Part shown: positions 9,445 to 19,113 of the stretch, one piece after another
Numbering within the stretch: the stretch's first letter is position 1
How the letters are laid out: every line of letters starts with the position of its first letter
Origin: Pontivivens marinum
GTDB lineage: Bacteria; Pseudomonadota; Alphaproteobacteria; Rhodobacterales; Rhodobacteraceae
DNA length: 64,000 bases
Direction of reading: 5' to 3'
NCBI RefSeq assembly: GCF_900231835.1
Contig: NZ_OCTN01000001.1
Location: forward strand, 868,001 to 932,000
Made by a program: the position numbers and the translations under genes
Notes under the pieces: generated by a model
The model's database searches: none
The model's input: the letters and a program-made list of their open reading frames with translations, nothing else
What the model was told of the DNA's origin: nothing

Positions 9445-9494
9445 GCGTGCCGGGACCCTGGCGCGCGCGCTCAGGGGATATGAGAAGTGAGCGC
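9438..9494 (+). promoter_or_regulatory. Competing RNA hairpins of a leu attenuator-type control region
   Basis: The segment 9468-9477 (CGCTCAGGGG) can pair with 9438-9447 (CCTCTGAGCG, one mismatch), which covers the last Leu codon and the leader stop. It can instead pair through 9467-9473 (GCGCTCA) with 9488-9494 (TGAGCGC, perfect). The two structures exclude each other, as an antiterminator and terminator do. A third pairing links the Leu-codon run (CTTCTC, 9424-9429) with GAGAAG at 9482-9487. No U-tract follows 9494, so the second hairpin is not a standard intrinsic terminator; control might act on Rho or on translation. Confidence 0.6.
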
Positions 9495-9530
9495 CGGATC
9501 GACCACAACAAGCTCTAAGGATACATCCAC

Positions 9531-11081
9531 ATGACCGATCAGAAACAGGACCAAGTCCTGATCTTCGACACCACGCTGCGCGACGGTGAGCAATCCCCCG
9601 GTGCCTCCATGACCCATGAGGAGAAGGTGGAGATCGCCACCCTGCTCGACGAAATGGGCGTGGATATCATCGAGGCAGGATTCCCCATCGCATCCCCCGG
9701 TGATTTCGCCGCCGTCAGCGAAATCGCCAAGATCGCGAAAAGTGCGCAAATCTGCGGCCTGTCCCGCGCCGCAACCGGTGATATTGACCGCGCATGGGAG
9801 GCGATCAAGCACGCCGCTCGCCCCCGCATCCACACCTTTATCGGCACATCCCCCAGCCATCGCGGCATCACAGGGATGAGCATGGATGAAATGGCCGAGC
9901 ACATTCACAACATGGTCACCCATGCCCGCAACCTGACCGACAACGTGCAGTGGTCCTCGATGGATGCGACACGGACGGAGCATGACTTCCTGAAGCGGAC
10001 GGTCGAGATCGCGATCAAGGCAGGCGCCACCACGATCAACGTGCCCGACACCGTCGGCTACACCGCTCCACGCGAAAGCGCAGAGCTGATCCGCATGCTG
10101 ATCGCAGAGGTTCCCGGCGCGGATGAGGTGATTTTCGCCACGCACTGCCACAACGATCTGGGCATGGCGACGGCGAACTCCCTCGCCGCAGTTGAGGCAG
10201 GTGCGCGTCAGATCGAATGTACCATTAACGGTTTGGGCGAACGGGCCGGCAATACCGCGCTGGAGGAAGTCGTCATGGCTCTGAAGGTGCGCAATGACAT
10301 TATGCCGTACCAGACCCAGATTGATACCAGCCGCATCATGCATGCCAGCCGCATGGTTGCATCGGTTTCCGGCTTTGCCGTGCAGTATAACAAGGCGATC
10401 GTCGGCAAAAACGCCTTCGCCCATGAGAGCGGCATCCATCAGGATGGGATGCTCAAGGATTCCACCTCGTTCGAGATCATGCGCCCCGAGGATGTCGGCC
10501 TGTCCGAAACCTCGCTGGTGATGGGCAAGCATTCGGGCCGCGCCGCGCTGCGCTCCAAGCTGGAAAACCTCGGCTATGAGCTGGGCGACAACCAGCTCAA
10601 GGATGTGTTCGTCCGGTTCAAGGATCTGGCTGACCGCAAGAAGGAGGTCTATGACGAGGATCTCGTGGCGCTGATGTCCGACCAGACCACCAGCGCAGGC
10701 CACGACACCGTGCGCCTGACGGAGATGGAGGTTCGCTGCGGCACCACTGGTCCGCAGACCTGCACCATGTCCCTGATGGTTGAGGGTACAGCAAAAAGTG
10801 CCCAGACCACTGGCGACGGCCCTGTTGATGCGACGTTCAACGCACTAAAGGAAATGGTCCCGCACACGGCCCGTCTGGCGCTGTATCAGGTGCACGCCGT
10901 GACCGAGGGCACCGATGCGCAGGCCACCGTCAGCGTTCGGCTGGAGGAGGACGGCAAGATCGTCGCAGGACAATCCAGCGATACCGACACGGTCGTTGCC
11001 TCGGCCAAGGCGTATATCAACGCGTTGAATAAACTGATGGTCCGGCGTGAGAAATCCGCACCCGAAGACATCACCAGCTAA
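9531..11081 (+). CDS. leuA: LeuA, 2-isopropylmalate synthase
   Basis: LeuA (516 residues) condenses acetyl-CoA with 2-oxoisovalerate, the first committed step of leucine synthesis. The N-terminal TIM barrel has the signature FDTTLRDGEQSPG at residues 10-22 and the metal-binding HCHNDLG, with NGLGERAGN nearby. The C-terminal LeuA regulatory domain (after about residue 385) binds leucine for feedback inhibition in characterised members. An AAGGA ribosome site lies 9 bases before the ATG. The leader peptide and hairpins upstream give a second, leucine-responsive control layer. The stop overlaps the next gene's ATG (TAATG). Confidence 0.97.
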   Translation: MTDQKQDQVLIFDTTLRDGEQSPGASMTHEEKVEIATLLDEMGVDIIEAGFPIASPGDFAAVSEIAKIAKSAQICGLSRAATGDIDRAWEAIKHAARPRIHTFIGTSPSHRGITGMSMDEMAEHIHNMVTHARNLTDNVQWSSMDATRTEHDFLKRTVEIAIKAGATTINVPDTVGYTAPRESAELIRMLIAEVPGADEVIFATHCHNDLGMATANSLAAVEAGARQIECTINGLGERAGNTALEEVVMALKVRNDIMPYQTQIDTSRIMHASRMVASVSGFAVQYNKAIVGKNAFAHESGIHQDGMLKDSTSFEIMRPEDVGLSETSLVMGKHSGRAALRSKLENLGYELGDNQLKDVFVRFKDLADRKKEVYDEDLVALMSDQTTSAGHDTVRLTEMEVRCGTTGPQTCTMSLMVEGTAKSAQTTGDGPVDATFNALKEMVPHTARLALYQVHAVTEGTDAQATVSVRLEEDGKIVAGQSSDTDTVVASAKAYINALNKLMVRREKSAPEDITS

Positions 11082-11488
11082 TGTCGCGCGACAAAATCAG
11101 CGTCTCCGGCCATTGGTCGGGGCGCTACACCTATCCCGCCCGCTTCGCGCCACCGGTTACGTTCACAGCCCTGCTAGATGAACATGCCGGCATAATTGAC
11201 GGGTGGAGCGATGAGCCGAATACCTTCATGGCCGATGCTCCATCAACACTGCGCGCCGATCTGAATGGTGAGCGGTCGGGCCAAACCATCACATTCGTCA
11301 AAACCTATCAAATATCGCATCCAGATGCCGATTTTGTGCACTACTCCGGCACGATAAACCCGTCATTGACGCATATCGTAGGCGCTTGGCGCTTCTTAGG
11401 TTTTGGCGGTCTGACTGGACGCTTTGAAATGCTGCGCCCAGCCGTATTAAAGGCATCGATCAAGGCAAAAACGGGCGCCACAATCTGA
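11081..11488 (+). CDS. Small beta-rich protein coupled to leuA, function unknown
   Basis: A 135-residue protein without signal peptide or membrane helix. It has alternating short hydrophobic stretches separated by Gly/Asp turns (GHWSGRYTYP, ITFVKTYQ, VHYSGTI, GAWRFLGFGGLTGRFEM), suggesting an antiparallel beta barrel of the lipocalin type. That is inference from pattern only; I recognise no named family. Its ATG overlaps the leuA stop (TAATG), so translation is probably coupled and it would share leucine control. It is convergent with the gene at 11492, with only 3 bases between them. Confidence 0.75.
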   Translation: MSRDKISVSGHWSGRYTYPARFAPPVTFTALLDEHAGIIDGWSDEPNTFMADAPSTLRADLNGERSGQTITFVKTYQISHPDADFVHYSGTINPSLTHIVGAWRFLGFGGLTGRFEMLRPAVLKASIKAKTGATI

Positions 11489-11491
11489 TCT

Positions 11492-12247
11492 CTAGGACAT
11501 GGCCACCTTTGTCGCCACAGCCACCGCAGCCATTGCTGCAACCCACGGGAATGGCCCGTGACTGATGCGCGCAACACCGCATTGCGCCAGCTCGGCCCGT
11601 GTGGCCATGTCAGGAAACATCAGGATGTTGACCGGTAAGGACGAACGCTCACACACGCTGCGGATCAGATCCAGATCGCGCAGACCGGGCACAAACAAGC
11701 TATCGGCCCCAGCCTTGGCATATTCATCACCACGGCGCAGCGCCTGATCGACCTTGGCCATGTCATGCGTGTCAGGCTTGGCCTTGAGGAACACATCCGT
11801 GCGGGCATTGATCCAAAACGCGGACCCGGCACCACTGCGCAGGGCCGCCACGCGTGTCGCCTGTTCGGCCACATCATACAGGTTGCTGCTGCCGACGACC
11901 TGATCCTCGAAATTCAGCCCGACCGCGCCGGTTTCCACAACCGATGCAGCGTTTGCAGACAATTCCGCAGCGCCTTGGGCATATCCGCCCTCGAAATCGA
12001 GAGTCAGCGGCACATGCACAGCAGCAACAATCCGACGGGCAGCCTGCAACGACCACTCCATCGGCAATTCCTCACCATCAGCGCACCCCAACGCCCCCGC
12101 GACAGAGGCGGAACCGGTGGCAACCGCAACCGCCCCACCTGCCACGACGGCGCGCGCACTGCCCGCATCCCAGATATTAACCAGCACGACAGGCACGCCC
12201 GGCTGATGAAGCGCGGCGAACTGCTCATACCTTTGCAATTGGTCCAT
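11492..12247 (-). CDS. Isocitrate lyase/PEP mutase superfamily enzyme
   Basis: This 251-residue protein has the fold signatures of the PEP mutase branch: VNIWDAGSARAV near the N-terminus, LTLDFEGGYA (metal-binding acidic residues), VGLNFEDQV and INARTDVFL, and ADSLFVPGL. Family members cleave or form C-C or P-C bonds on 2-oxoacid-type substrates (for example methylisocitrate lyase or oxaloacetate hydrolase); the substrate here cannot be assigned. It lacks the KKCGH motif of true isocitrate or methylisocitrate lyases. The frame is open to 12361, but the ATG at 12247 follows AAGGGG by 9 bases and gives the usual family start. Confidence 0.85.
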   Translation of the reverse strand: MDQLQRYEQFAALHQPGVPVVLVNIWDAGSARAVVAGGAVAVATGSASVAGALGCADGEELPMEWSLQAARRIVAAVHVPLTLDFEGGYAQGAAELSANAASVVETGAVGLNFEDQVVGSSNLYDVAEQATRVAALRSGAGSAFWINARTDVFLKAKPDTHDMAKVDQALRRGDEYAKAGADSLFVPGLRDLDLIRSVCERSSLPVNILMFPDMATRAELAQCGVARISHGPFPWVAAMAAVAVATKVAMS

Positions 12248-12581
12248 GGTACTATTCCCCTTGTAGATAATTCGGCGCCTTTCAGGACAAACTCCCGACG
12301 CTGTGACCCGTTGATTTCGACCGGCACTGAATACCGGGCCAACTGATTCGCGCCGCCGCAAATCGGGCGTCTATTCCGCAAATTGGCGTTACATGAGTGA
12401 CTTACTCGGCGGTTCTTTGCTCACAGCGGGGGACAGCATGCGATCTGGGCTTGCATTGTCGTGCATTCCCATCCTGCACACCCTTTACGGTACGGGACTG
12501 TGAGTCGTATAAGACTGTCAGTGATGCGAAAAGACGCCGCAATGGGAATGGCGCACGTATCGGGTCAGGGGCAGTGCGTAG
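12248..12581. other. Intergenic region with the mreB upstream control sequences
   Basis: This 334-base gap between divergent genes holds no supported coding region. On the plus strand a possible promoter is TTTACG (12484-12489) with an 18-base spacer to TATAAG (12508-12513), about 68 bases before mreB. A short inverted repeat GAGTgacttACTC lies near 12395-12407. No terminator or riboswitch-like structure was recognised. Confidence 0.5.
12484..12513 (+). promoter_or_regulatory. Possible mreB operon promoter
   Basis: TTTACG and TATAAG are separated by 18 bases; each matches four or five of six consensus positions. It is the best candidate for the promoter of mreB-mreC-mreD-mrdA-rodA-ghrA, but spacing is at the long end and no start site is known. 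Confidence 0.33.
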
Positions 12582-13616
<1,035 letters not shown>

Positions 13617-13697
13617 CCGTTGATTTTGAGTGGATGTCCTACCCGCGTTAATCTGTGGGTCAGGCATCGAATGTAAGCCCGTGGCGGGAGTCCGAGC

Positions 13698-14588
13698 GTG
13701 GCCTATACGAGTGGACAGGATCAAAACAGCCTTTGGCGAACCACGCGGCAAATCTTGCTGGGCGTGATCGTATTGATCTGCCTTGCCCTGTTCATCCTGT
13801 GGCGCATCGACAGCCCACGGGTTGAACGCCTGCAAATGGCCGTGGCGGATGCTGTCCTGCCCAGTCTGGAATGGACCACACGCCCCGCGGCCAAGGTCAC
13901 CAGCATGGTGCAGGATTTCCAGTCCTATGTGCGGGTTTACGAACAGAACGAGGAACTGCGCCGCGAATTGCAGGCCATGAACGGCTGGCACGAGGCCGCA
14001 TTGCAGCTGGAACAACGCAATGCCCGCCTGCGCGCGCTGAACAACGTGCAACTGTCCCCGCAGGCAACCTTTATCACCGGTGAGATCATGGCAGAGGGCG
14101 CAGGCCCGTTCAGCCGCTCCGGCCTGCTGAATGTCGGGTCTGAGAACGGGGTCATGGATGGATCCGCCGCGCTGGACGGACTGGGTCTGGTCGGGCGGAT
14201 TTCCGGCGTTGGTGAGGAAACCAGCCGCGTGATTTTCCTGACCGATATTAACAGCCGCGTGCCGGTCATCCTGCAACCGTCGGGGCAGCGCGCGATCCTG
14301 ATTGGTGACAATACCGACGCGCCGCTGATCGATTTTGTTGAGGATACCGAACGTGTTCAGGCCGGTGACAGGGTTGTCACCTCAGGCGACGGACGTGTCC
14401 TGCCCGCCGATGTTCTGGCCGGTCAGGTGATCGTCTCTGCAAATGGACGCCTGCGCCTGCGCCTTGCCGCCGATTACCAACAATTGCGGTTTGTGCGCGT
14501 GCTGAACTATCGCCCGCGCCCCGCCATCGACCAACCCGGTGGCCTGATTACCGATGAGCAATTCTTTTTCGGTGAGGAGCCGGAATGA
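13698..14588 (+). CDS. mreC: MreC, rod shape-determining protein
   Basis: MreC (296 residues) is a bitopic inner-membrane protein that activates PBP2-RodA. It has one membrane helix at about residues 18-36 (ILLGVIVLICLALFIL), a periplasmic coiled coil at about 70-115 (YVRVYEQNEELRRELQ and QLEQRNARLRALN), and the beta-barrel MreC core with GLVGRISGVGEETSRV. The stop overlaps the mreD start (ATGA), indicating translational coupling. The Pro/Glu tail after residue 280 is short. Confidence 0.94.
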   Translation: MAYTSGQDQNSLWRTTRQILLGVIVLICLALFILWRIDSPRVERLQMAVADAVLPSLEWTTRPAAKVTSMVQDFQSYVRVYEQNEELRRELQAMNGWHEAALQLEQRNARLRALNNVQLSPQATFITGEIMAEGAGPFSRSGLLNVGSENGVMDGSAALDGLGLVGRISGVGEETSRVIFLTDINSRVPVILQPSGQRAILIGDNTDAPLIDFVEDTERVQAGDRVVTSGDGRVLPADVLAGQVIVSANGRLRLRLAADYQQLRFVRVLNYRPRPAIDQPGGLITDEQFFFGEEPE

Positions 14589-15115
14589 CCCGCCGCCTGA
14601 CCCGTATCCTGATGCTGGCGCTGACAGGTTTTGCCAGCATCCTGATCGTGGCAGTTCCAGTTCAACCGGGCGCCACACAATGGCCGATGCCTGATTTACT
14701 GCTGATGCTGTGCTGTTACTGGGTGCTGCGCAGACCTGACTGCGCGCCGATCCTTGTGCTGTTCGCTCTTGGGCTGATCGCGGATATGATCCTGATGCGG
14801 CCCATCGGCATCGGCGCATTGACGTTGGTTCTGATAACAGAGCTGCTGCGCGCCCAGATCCGCACATTGCGCGACACTGCATTTCCGCTGGAATGGCTGA
14901 CCGTCGCCATGCTTGTCGGCATTGGAATGCTGTTGCAAATGGCGCTGTTGTGGATCAGCCTTGGCACATTGCCTATGCCGGTTGAGATGGCACAATATGC
15001 AGGCATAACAATCCTCAGCTATCCTGCCGTCGCGCTATTTTGTGGCGGGATACTGGGGCTGCGGCACCGCACCAGCGGCAAGATTTCATACTCCAATTAT
15101 TTAGGTGAGGGCTAA
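14585..15115 (+). CDS. mreD: MreD, rod shape-determining membrane protein
   Basis: A 176-residue protein with about five hydrophobic segments, located between mreC and the PBP2 gene as MreD always is. MreD sequences are poorly conserved; supportive residues are PDLLLMLCCYWVLRRPD and the following GLIADMILMRPIGIGAL, which match the MreD pattern of an N-terminal helix, Arg-Pro loop and Asp in the next helix. The ATG overlaps the mreC stop. Assignment depends mostly on operon position and topology. Confidence 0.88.
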   Translation: MTRRLTRILMLALTGFASILIVAVPVQPGATQWPMPDLLLMLCCYWVLRRPDCAPILVLFALGLIADMILMRPIGIGALTLVLITELLRAQIRTLRDTAFPLEWLTVAMLVGIGMLLQMALLWISLGTLPMPVEMAQYAGITILSYPAVALFCGGILGLRHRTSGKISYSNYLGEG

Positions 15116-15116
15116 A

Positions 15117-17036
15117 ATGGCCCGTAAAGAGAAAAACAGCCCCAGCATTACCCGACGCGGATTGGTGTTGATGGGCGCACAGCTTGCCCTTGTCGGCACG
15201 CTGGGTTGGCGCATGCGCCATTTGCAGGTTGAGGAAGCGGAACGCTACCGACTGCTGGCCGAGGAAAACCGCATTAACATCCGGCTGCTACCCCCTGCGC
15301 GTGGCCTGATCTATGATCGCGATGGGCAACCCGTTGCCATCAACCAGCAAAACTACCGCATCGTCATGGTGCGTGAGGGGGCAGGCGACCCCGGTGAGGT
15401 GCTGCGCCGCCTGTCCCTGCTGATCGAAATCAGCCCCGACCGGCGTGAGCGTGTTTTGCGCGATATGTACGCCCGCCCCGCCTTTGTCCCCGTGACAGTG
15501 GCGGAGCATCTGGACTGGCACAGCTTCGCGCGCGTGGCATCGAACGCCCCTGCCCTACCCGGTGTTCTGACCGAGGTTGGCCTGTCGCGCCACTATCCGG
15601 CGGATGAGGTCTTTGCTCATATTGTCGGCTATGTCGGTCCTGTTTCCGATTATGACCTCAGCCAGATTGAGAACCCTGACCCCCTGCTACAAATCCCCGA
15701 TTTCCAGATCGGCAAAAACGGCGTGGAAAAACGAGCCGAGGCTGATTTGCGCGGGTCCGCCGGCAATTCGCGGATCGAGGTCAATGCAAGCGGCCGCGTC
15801 ATACGTGAACTGGACCGTGTTGAGGGTAGCTCGGGTCAGGATTTGCAACTGACCATTGATAGCGGCCTACAGGATTTCACCCTACGCCGGATGGAGGGGC
15901 AAAGCTCCGCCACGGTGGTCATGGATGTGCAAACAGGTGAGATTGTAACGATGGCCTCGGCCCCGTCCTTTGATCCCAACAGCTTCGTCTTTGGCATTTC
16001 AACCGGTGAATGGAACGCACTGAACACTGACGAATATCGCCCGCTTTATAACAAGGCCGTGTCGGGCGTTTATCCACCCGGGTCCACGTTCAAAATGGTG
16101 GTCGCACTTGCCGCGCTAGAGGAAGGCCACATCAACCCGTCCGAAACCGTGTTCTGCGGCGGCTCGATCGAGGTCGGGAATCGGCGCGCCCATTGCTGGC
16201 GGCGCGGTGGGCATGGCTGGATGGACCTGCGCGACAGCCTGAAAAACTCATGCGACGTTTACTACTACGACATCGCGCAACGGGTCGGCATCGATAAAAT
16301 CAGCGAAATGGCCAATCGGCTAGGCATAGGCATCCGCCACGACTTACCCCTGCCAGCGGTCAGCGCAGGAAATATGCCGGATCGCGATTGGAAGCTGCGG
16401 GTCCACGGGGAAAGCTGGCTGATCGGTGACACGGTCAATTCGGGCATTGGGCAGGGCTTTATGCTGGCCTCACCGCTGGAGCTGTGCGTGATGGCCGCGC
16501 GGATCGCATCCGGTACATCGGTCACGCCAAAGCTGATCCGATCTGTTGACGGCGTGCCTGCTGACCTGTCCGCTGGTGCGCCGCTAGGAGTGCAGACAGC
16601 GTCACTGGATGCAGTGCGCGCTGGCATGTTTGCAGTGTCCAATGACCGGCGCGGTACGGGCTATCGCGCGCGCATCGCGGACCCTCAAATGGCCATGGCG
16701 GGTAAAACCGGCACCTCACAGGTACGCCGCATCACCGAGGCGGAGCGCCGCACCGGCGTTTTCCGAAACGAGGATTTGCCGTGGAACCGACGCGACCATG
16801 CACTGTTCGTCGCCTTCGCCCCCTTTGATGCGCCCCGCTATGCGATTGCAACGATTGTGGAACATGGCGGCGGCGGGTCCACCGCGGCGGCCCCGATTGC
16901 GCAGGATGTGATGATCCGCGCGCTATATGGCCCCGAACCACCGATTGAGGCTTGGCCCTCTGCCATGCACCAAACCATCCGCGAACGCCGCCGCCTGGGG
17001 CAGGATAGCGCCAGCGTACAGTGGAGCCGCGCATGA
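15117..17036 (+). CDS. mrdA: MrdA (PBP2), elongation-specific transpeptidase
   Basis: PBP2 (639 residues) cross-links peptidoglycan during side-wall growth with RodA and MreC. An N-terminal membrane anchor (about residues 14-30) is followed by the dimerisation domain and the transpeptidase domain. Catalytic motifs are SxxK at Ser323 (PPGSTFKM), SxN-equivalent Ser378-Cys-Asp380 and KTG at Lys530 (AGKTGTS). The frame is open from a GTG at 15105, but the ATG at 15117 follows GGTGAGG by 7 bases and sits 1 base after the mreD stop. The stop overlaps the rodA start. Confidence 0.96.
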   Translation: MARKEKNSPSITRRGLVLMGAQLALVGTLGWRMRHLQVEEAERYRLLAEENRINIRLLPPARGLIYDRDGQPVAINQQNYRIVMVREGAGDPGEVLRRLSLLIEISPDRRERVLRDMYARPAFVPVTVAEHLDWHSFARVASNAPALPGVLTEVGLSRHYPADEVFAHIVGYVGPVSDYDLSQIENPDPLLQIPDFQIGKNGVEKRAEADLRGSAGNSRIEVNASGRVIRELDRVEGSSGQDLQLTIDSGLQDFTLRRMEGQSSATVVMDVQTGEIVTMASAPSFDPNSFVFGISTGEWNALNTDEYRPLYNKAVSGVYPPGSTFKMVVALAALEEGHINPSETVFCGGSIEVGNRRAHCWRRGGHGWMDLRDSLKNSCDVYYYDIAQRVGIDKISEMANRLGIGIRHDLPLPAVSAGNMPDRDWKLRVHGESWLIGDTVNSGIGQGFMLASPLELCVMAARIASGTSVTPKLIRSVDGVPADLSAGAPLGVQTASLDAVRAGMFAVSNDRRGTGYRARIADPQMAMAGKTGTSQVRRITEAERRTGVFRNEDLPWNRRDHALFVAFAPFDAPRYAIATIVEHGGGGSTAAAPIAQDVMIRALYGPEPPIEAWPSAMHQTIRERRRLGQDSASVQWSRA

Positions 17037-18187
17037 TCTACTGGGAGCAAATGAACGCCCGCCCGACCCCGACCGGTCCGGCAAAGCTGTTACACGTTCA
17101 TTGGCCACTGGTGATCCTGATCTGCTGCGTCTGCGGTGCCGGCTTTTTGATGTTGTATTCCGTGGCTGGCGGCAATTTGGATCGCTGGGCACGTCCGCAA
17201 ATGATGCGGTTCGGGTTGGGCATTATCGCGATGCTGTTCATCGCAATGATCCATGTGGATTTCTGGCGGCGGATTTCGATTTTTGCCTATCTGGGCGGGC
17301 TTGCCCTGTTGCTGGCCGTGGAATTCATTGGTGAGGTTGGCATGGGCGCGCAGCGTTGGATCGACCTTGGCCCGCTGCGCCTGCAACCCTCCGAGCTGAT
17401 GAAGGTCGCCCTCGTCATGGTGATCGCGCAATATTATGCGTGGTTACCGCAGGAGAAAGTCTCGCACCCGTTCTGGGTTGCGGTCCCACTGGTCATGACC
17501 GCGATACCGGTGATGCTGGTGTTGAAACAGCCTGATCTGGGAACCTCGATCCTGATGGTGGCGGGAGCTGGCGTGGTGATGTTCCTAGCAGGTGTTAGCT
17601 GGTGGTATTTCGGCACGGCCATTGCGGCGGTTGCCACGACGGTTTGGGCCGTATTCGAGTCGCGCGGGCAGACGTGGCAATTGCTCAACGATTACCAATA
17701 TCGCCGGATCGACATCTTCCTCGACCCGTCCAAGGATCCGCTGGGTGCCGGTTATCACATCACACAGGCCAAGATTGCACTGGGGGCCGGTGGCCTGTCG
17801 GGCCGTGGCTTTATGCAGGGCACGCAAAGCCGGTTGGATTTCCTGCCTGAGAAACATACCGATTTCATCTTTACGTCGCTGGCAGAACAGTTCGGCTTTG
17901 TCGGCGGGCTGACATTGCTGGGGCTATATACGGCGATCATCATGTTTTGCCTGCTATCGGCCTTTTCAAACCGTGACAGGTTCGGGGCGCTGATGACCGG
18001 CGGATTGACCGCCACGTTCTTTTTCTTTTTCGCCGTGAATATGGCGATGGTGATGGGGTTGCTGCCGGTTGTAGGCGTGCCACTGCCGCTGGTCAGCTAT
18101 GGCGGGTCAGCGATGCTGGTCCTGCTGGGCGCATTCGGCCTGATTCAAAGCGCCCATGTCCACCGTCCTAGAGGAGCCTATGGATGA
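17033..18187 (+). CDS. rodA: RodA, SEDS-family peptidoglycan glycosyltransferase
   Basis: RodA (384 residues) polymerises glycan strands in the elongasome as the partner of PBP2. It shows about ten membrane segments and SEDS family motifs: GAQRWIDLGPLRLQPSELMK near residue 110, KQPDLGTSILM, the LSGRGFMQGTQSRLDFLPEKHTDFIF loop region, and GVPLPLVSYGGSAML at the end. The start ATG overlaps the mrdA stop (ATGA); the in-frame GTG at 17021 is not needed. Its own stop overlaps ghrA in the same manner. Confidence 0.96.
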   Translation: MIYWEQMNARPTPTGPAKLLHVHWPLVILICCVCGAGFLMLYSVAGGNLDRWARPQMMRFGLGIIAMLFIAMIHVDFWRRISIFAYLGGLALLLAVEFIGEVGMGAQRWIDLGPLRLQPSELMKVALVMVIAQYYAWLPQEKVSHPFWVAVPLVMTAIPVMLVLKQPDLGTSILMVAGAGVVMFLAGVSWWYFGTAIAAVATTVWAVFESRGQTWQLLNDYQYRRIDIFLDPSKDPLGAGYHITQAKIALGAGGLSGRGFMQGTQSRLDFLPEKHTDFIFTSLAEQFGFVGGLTLLGLYTAIIMFCLLSAFSNRDRFGALMTGGLTATFFFFFAVNMAMVMGLLPVVGVPLPLVSYGGSAMLVLLGAFGLIQSAHVHRPRGAYG

Positions 18188-19113
18188 TTAATGTCTTGTT
18201 TTCCGCCCGTCCCGAAGCATGGGACAAGTATCGCAAACCACTGCTGGACACCTTCGCGGCGGAACGGGTTGAGGTTAATCTGGCCACCCAGATGGACCCT
18301 GAAACGGTGGACTGGATCATCTACGCGCCCAATAGCGGGTTGGAGGACTTTTCGCCCTTCACCCGATTGCAGGGCGTACAGAACCTATGGGCCGGTGTTG
18401 AGAAAATCGTCGGCAACCCAACGCTAAAGGTTCCTTTGGCCCGCATGGTTGACCCCGGCATGACCGAGGGGATGATCGAGTGGGTAACCGGCCACGTCCT
18501 GCGCAACCACTTAGGCATGGATGTTGATATCAAGCGTACTGACGCCGAATGGCAGCCGCATATTGCCCCGCTTGCCCGTGATCGCCCTGTCGCGATGCTG
18601 GGGCTGGGGGCGCTGGGATCGGCCTGCGCACAGGCGCTAAGCGTGTTGAACTTCGACGTTCACGGCTGGAGCCGCTCTGCCAAGCAGATCGACGGCATCA
18701 CCTGCCATCACGGCGATAGCGGGCTGAGCGAGGTTCTAAGCGTCGCGCAAATCGTGGTGATGCTGCTGCCCTCCACCCCTGCGACGGAAAACCTGCTTAA
18801 CGCGGACCGGTTGGCGATGCTGCCGCGTGGCGCAATGATTGTGAACCCGGGGCGCGGCCCGTTGATCGACGATGAGGCGCTGATTGCCGCACTGGACTCG
18901 GGGCAGATCGGCCACGCAACGCTGGACGTGTTTCGCATTGAGCCGTTGCCGCAGGAGCACCCGTTCTGGGCGCATCCCAACGTCACGGTCACGCCGCATA
19001 TCGCGTCAGAAACACGGGTCGCATCCGCCGCTGTGCTAGCCGCGCGCAACATTGCTCGCGCATCGCGGGGTGAGCAGATGCACAATACCGTCGATTACGC
19101 GCAGGGTTACTGA
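18184..19113 (+). CDS. ghrA: Glyoxylate/hydroxypyruvate reductase A-type dehydrogenase
   Basis: This 309-residue D-2-hydroxyacid dehydrogenase is closest in layout to GhrA, which reduces glyoxylate and hydroxypyruvate with NADPH. The Rossmann motif is LGLGALGSACAQAL (near residue 140), followed by the catalytic-Arg region NPGRGPLIDDEAL, an acidic pair and the catalytic His region TPHIASET. The ATG overlaps the rodA stop, so it is the last gene of the mre/rod operon; this looks like positional hitch-hiking rather than a wall function. Its 3' end overlaps the convergent lipoprotein gene by 7 bases. Confidence 0.88.
   Translation: MINVLFSARPEAWDKYRKPLLDTFAAERVEVNLATQMDPETVDWIIYAPNSGLEDFSPFTRLQGVQNLWAGVEKIVGNPTLKVPLARMVDPGMTEGMIEWVTGHVLRNHLGMDVDIKRTDAEWQPHIAPLARDRPVAMLGLGALGSACAQALSVLNFDVHGWSRSAKQIDGITCHHGDSGLSEVLSVAQIVVMLLPSTPATENLLNADRLAMLPRGAMIVNPGRGPLIDDEALIAALDSGQIGHATLDVFRIEPLPQEHPFWAHPNVTVTPHIASETRVASAAVLAARNIARASRGEQMHNTVDYAQGY

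Noticed and set aside
9471-10703. 410-codon minus-strand open frame across leuA
   Set aside because: It is the antisense of LeuA, which has full motifs; long antisense frames are common in high-GC genomes.
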